A stretch of 7,234 nucleotides of DNA, taken from positions 1 to 7,234 of the forward strand of contig JAISTA010000162.1 of the NCBI GenBank assembly GCA_031272845.1, in the 5' to 3' direction. The notes under the pieces were generated by a model. The model made no database searches. It worked only from the letters and a program-made list of their open reading frames with translations, and was not told the DNA's origin. The stretch comes from Oscillospiraceae bacterium. Its GTDB lineage: Bacteria; Bacillota; Clostridia; Oscillospirales; Oscillospiraceae. The translations under genes and the position numbers were made by a program. This document shows, piece by piece, positions 6,158-7,234 of this stretch. Position 1 is the stretch's first letter. The number at the start of each line of letters is the position of its first letter.

Positions 6158-6820
6158 TTAATAGCTGTAATCAGTTGTTCCGATGTCAGCGGTCTTAATC
6201 CATTTATACAATCGCGGGTTAGTGTTGCCGCCAAAACGGCCTTTTGTATCCAAAACGGTCCCGTAATATGTTTTCGTTGTATGCGAGTTAATGTTTCCGT
6301 TATAGTAAACATAGTTATCAACCACGGTTTTGACATCTACCATTCTGAATTTTACCGCAAAAGCATAATTTCCTGTGGTGTAATAGCTCCCCGTTGAAGG
6401 AATAGTTGAAGTTACTGTGTTCGAAGAAGTGGACGAACGCGAAAACCCAAGTGAGCCCGGTGTTTTGCCGCCGATGTCCGCCGAAGCGCTAAACGTATAG
6501 GTGGTGGACACGCTTACAGAATATGAAAGATCTGCGCTACCCTGACTGTGATAGTACGTGGCGGTTTTCGCATACCACGGCGACATATTTACGTTGTTTC
6601 CGTAATATACACCATCAACCTTGTAGTTTGTGTACGAGCCGTTATATGACGTGTATGTATCCGAATGGTCAAACGTGTACGCCTGTCCGCTTCTTGGCGT
6701 GGTCTTCGATTTGCTTTGATTGCTTGCAGCAAAAGTTGCGGTTTCTGTGCCTGCCGCCGTTCCCGCGACAATCGCGAGAAACAGCGTCAACGATACTAAC
6801 GTGCGTCTGATTTTTTTCAT
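6158..6820 (-). CDS. secreted Tyr/Ser/Thr-rich protein, unrecognised
   Basis: A 220-residue exported protein of unknown family. It opens with a classic Sec signal peptide: MKKIRR, a hydrophobic core to about residue 20, then a small-residue region with likely cleavage between residues 23 and 32 (TATFAAS). The mature part has no Cys, so no disulfides or lipid anchor, and no LPxTG sorting signal. I count 23 Tyr in about 188 mature residues, together with many Ser, Thr, Gly and Asn, which suggests an all-beta outer protein. Residues 97-141 alternate polar and small residues in two runs joined by a Gly/Pro turn (GGKTPGSLGF). This could be an amphipathic beta-hairpin as in aerolysin-type pore formers, but that is only a pattern resemblance; an adhesin or matrix protein is equally possible. 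AGGAG seven bases upstream fixes the start. It is first in a two-gene unit with the membrane protein and divergent from a LysR gene. A sample line (6601-6660) is 38% GC. Confidence 0.78.
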   Translation of the reverse strand: MKKIRRTLVSLTLFLAIVAGTAAGTETATFAASNQSKSKTTPRSGQAYTFDHSDTYTSYNGSYTNYKVDGVYYGNNVNMSPWYAKTATYYHSQGSADLSYSVSVSTTYTFSASADIGGKTPGSLGFSRSSTSSNTVTSTIPSTGSYYTTGNYAFAVKFRMVDVKTVVDNYVYYNGNINSHTTKTYYGTVLDTKGRFGGNTNPRLYKWIKTADIGTTDYSY

Positions 6821-6827
6821 TTGTCTT

Positions 6828-6832
6828 CTCCT
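6828..6832 (-). promoter_or_regulatory. ribosome binding site of the secreted-protein gene
   Basis: AGGAG on the minus strand, seven bases before the ATG at 6820. It selects the MKKIRR start, which gives a proper signal peptide. The open frame continues upstream to 6928, but that extension crosses the promoter itself. Confidence 0.8.
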
Positions 6833-6860
6833 GGCGTTTATTTGAAGGAGAAAAAACACA

Positions 6861-6886
6861 AAAGGATCCCCTTTACGAGATCCCCT
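6861..6886 (-). promoter_or_regulatory. 5'-leader hairpin with U-rich tail, possible attenuator or stabiliser
   Basis: On the minus strand AGGGGATC (6886-6879) and GATCCTTT (6868-6861) can form eight pairs, two of them G-U, around a ten-base loop. The sequence then reads UUUU-GUG-UUUUUU (to 6851). Predicted transcription starts near 6889, so the hairpin would sit within a few bases of the 5' end of the mRNA. The two arms also contain a direct repeat, GATCCCCT on the plus strand, at 6865-6872 and 6879-6886. It could stabilise the 5' end, act as an early terminator, or be a paired protein site. Confidence 0.45.
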
Positions 6887-6895
6887 ACTTATAAA

Positions 6896-6924
6896 AGGAT
6901 ACCATATTCCGAAACGTTTGTCAA
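6896..6924 (-). promoter_or_regulatory. promoter of the secreted-protein/membrane-protein cassette
   Basis: On the minus strand a perfect TTGACA (6924-6919) and TATCCT (6901-6896) are 17 bp apart. Transcription should start near 6889 and give a leader of about 70 bases. On the plus strand the same place reads TTGTCA (6918-6923), so a divergent regulator promoter with TATAGA at 6942-6947 (18-bp spacer) could overlap it. Confidence 0.7.
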
Positions 6925-6982
6925 GCACTTTTTGTGCGATTTATAGAAAAATTTTCTTTAATTTGTATAGTCAAAGCGTGAC
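6925..6982. promoter_or_regulatory. three small dyads in the divergent intergenic region, candidate LysR sites
   Basis: The space between the cassette and the LysR gene holds GCAC-N5-GTGC (6925-6937), which directly abuts the cassette -35 box; AGAAAA-A-TTTTCT (6945-6957); and GTCA-N5-TGAC (6970-6982). LysR-type regulators commonly bind short interrupted dyads upstream of a divergent target, often of the form T-N11-A. The first dyad has the best position for an activator. None is long enough to be certain, and AT-rich DNA yields such symmetry by chance. Confidence 0.4.
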
Positions 6983-7019
6983 ACAAACTCAACAAATACA
7001 TCCCGCCGGGAGAACTACT

Positions 7020-7234
7020 ATGGAAATTCAACAGCTGCGATATTTTCACAGGGTGTGTATGCTTCACAGCTTTACAAAGGCGGCCAAGGCCTGCTTTGTT
7101 TCGGCTCTGGGCATTAGCATGGCCATACACAGGCTTGAGGAGGAGCTTTCCTGCAAGCTTTTCGAGCGCTCCGCAAAGGAGCTTGTGCTCACCGAACACG
7201 CGCGGTTTCTTTTGCCGCTTGCGGAGCGGATTGT
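7020..7234 (+). CDS. LysR-family transcriptional regulator, N-terminal part, cut by the right edge
   Basis: An ATG at 7020, preceded by GGGAG at 7008-7012 (seven-base spacing), opens a frame of 71 codons to the window end. The peptide starts MEIQQLRYFHRVC and continues with SFTKAAKACFVS (17-28), a recognition helix to residue 39, then RLEEELSCKLFER (38-50). This is the winged helix-turn-helix of LysR-type regulators, with spacing matching the usual VSxxxLSxxIxxLE pattern. The effector-binding domain lies outside the window, so the inducer cannot be guessed. LysR regulators often control the gene they diverge from; here that is the secreted-protein/membrane-protein pair 199 bp away. A sample line (7081-7140) is 58% GC, higher than the cassette, so the regulator may be native while the cassette differs. 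The family call is confident; the regulatory target is inferred. Confidence 0.9.
   Translation, partial: MEIQQLRYFHRVCMLHSFTKAAKACFVSALGISMAIHRLEEELSCKLFERSAKELVLTEHARFLLPLAERI

Noticed and set aside
6088..6336. N-terminal extension of the membrane protein by 83 codons
   Set aside because: It overlaps the end of the secreted-protein gene, includes the stem-loop, lacks a ribosome site, and the ATG at 6087 has GGAGG at ideal spacing.
6158..6820. Lactococcin-972-like bacteriocin
   Set aside because: The mature chain is about twice the usual length and no ABC transporter or multi-pass immunity protein is adjacent; only the general secreted, Tyr/Ser-rich look is shared.
6821..6928. N-terminal extension of the secreted protein to 6928
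   Set aside because: It would run through the -35/-10 promoter and leader and would bury the signal peptide inside the protein.
6921..7199. 92-codon minus-strand frame over the LysR start
   Set aside because: It is antisense to a clear LysR helix-turn-helix and crosses the divergent promoter region.

Overview
The window reads like a chromosomal segment of an anaerobic, gut-type member of Clostridia, probably near Oscillospiraceae/Ruminococcaceae. This is inferred from the gene families (UPF0210/DUF711 protein, clostridial multidomain old-yellow-enzyme reductase, PAS/ATPase sensor-like protein), Gram-positive Shine-Dalgarno sites and promoters, and GC content that is moderate to high in the housekeeping-like genes. 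No RNA gene, CRISPR array, insertion sequence or transposase is visible, and no gene-free stretch exceeds 300 bases.

Layout. Bases 1-207 are unusually A+C rich on the + strand and hold, at most, the start of a divergent minus-strand gene running off the left edge. A complete UPF0210/DUF711 gene follows (208-1566, +). A 126-bp gap then carries a palindrome and an extended -10 promoter whose predicted start site falls on the next ATG. That ATG opens a 353-residue PAS/HisKA-like/HATPase-like protein (1693-2754, +) that lacks the phospho-accepting His and the DxGxG ATP motif. Convergent terminator hairpins (2792-2899) separate it from a 646-residue FMN/4Fe-4S/FAD reductase of the 2,4-dienoyl-CoA reductase/BaiCD/trimethylamine dehydrogenase group (2924-4864, -), which has a strong promoter with a palindrome in its spacer.

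The right-hand third is visibly lower in GC and holds a two-gene minus-strand cassette. It starts with a secreted, cysteine-free, Tyr/Ser/Thr-rich protein (6158-6820), followed by a single-pass membrane protein with a large external domain (5023-6087). I recognise neither. A 12-bp GC-rich stem-loop separates them. The cassette is driven by a consensus-like promoter next to several small dyads, and it is divergent from a LysR-family regulator (7020 onward, +, cut by the right edge).

How the genes may work together. The three left-hand genes show no clear functional link. The secreted protein, membrane protein and LysR regulator form the most coherent unit: a regulated surface or export cassette, possibly acquired. 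It is the best candidate here for something undescribed, but its function cannot be read from sequence alone.
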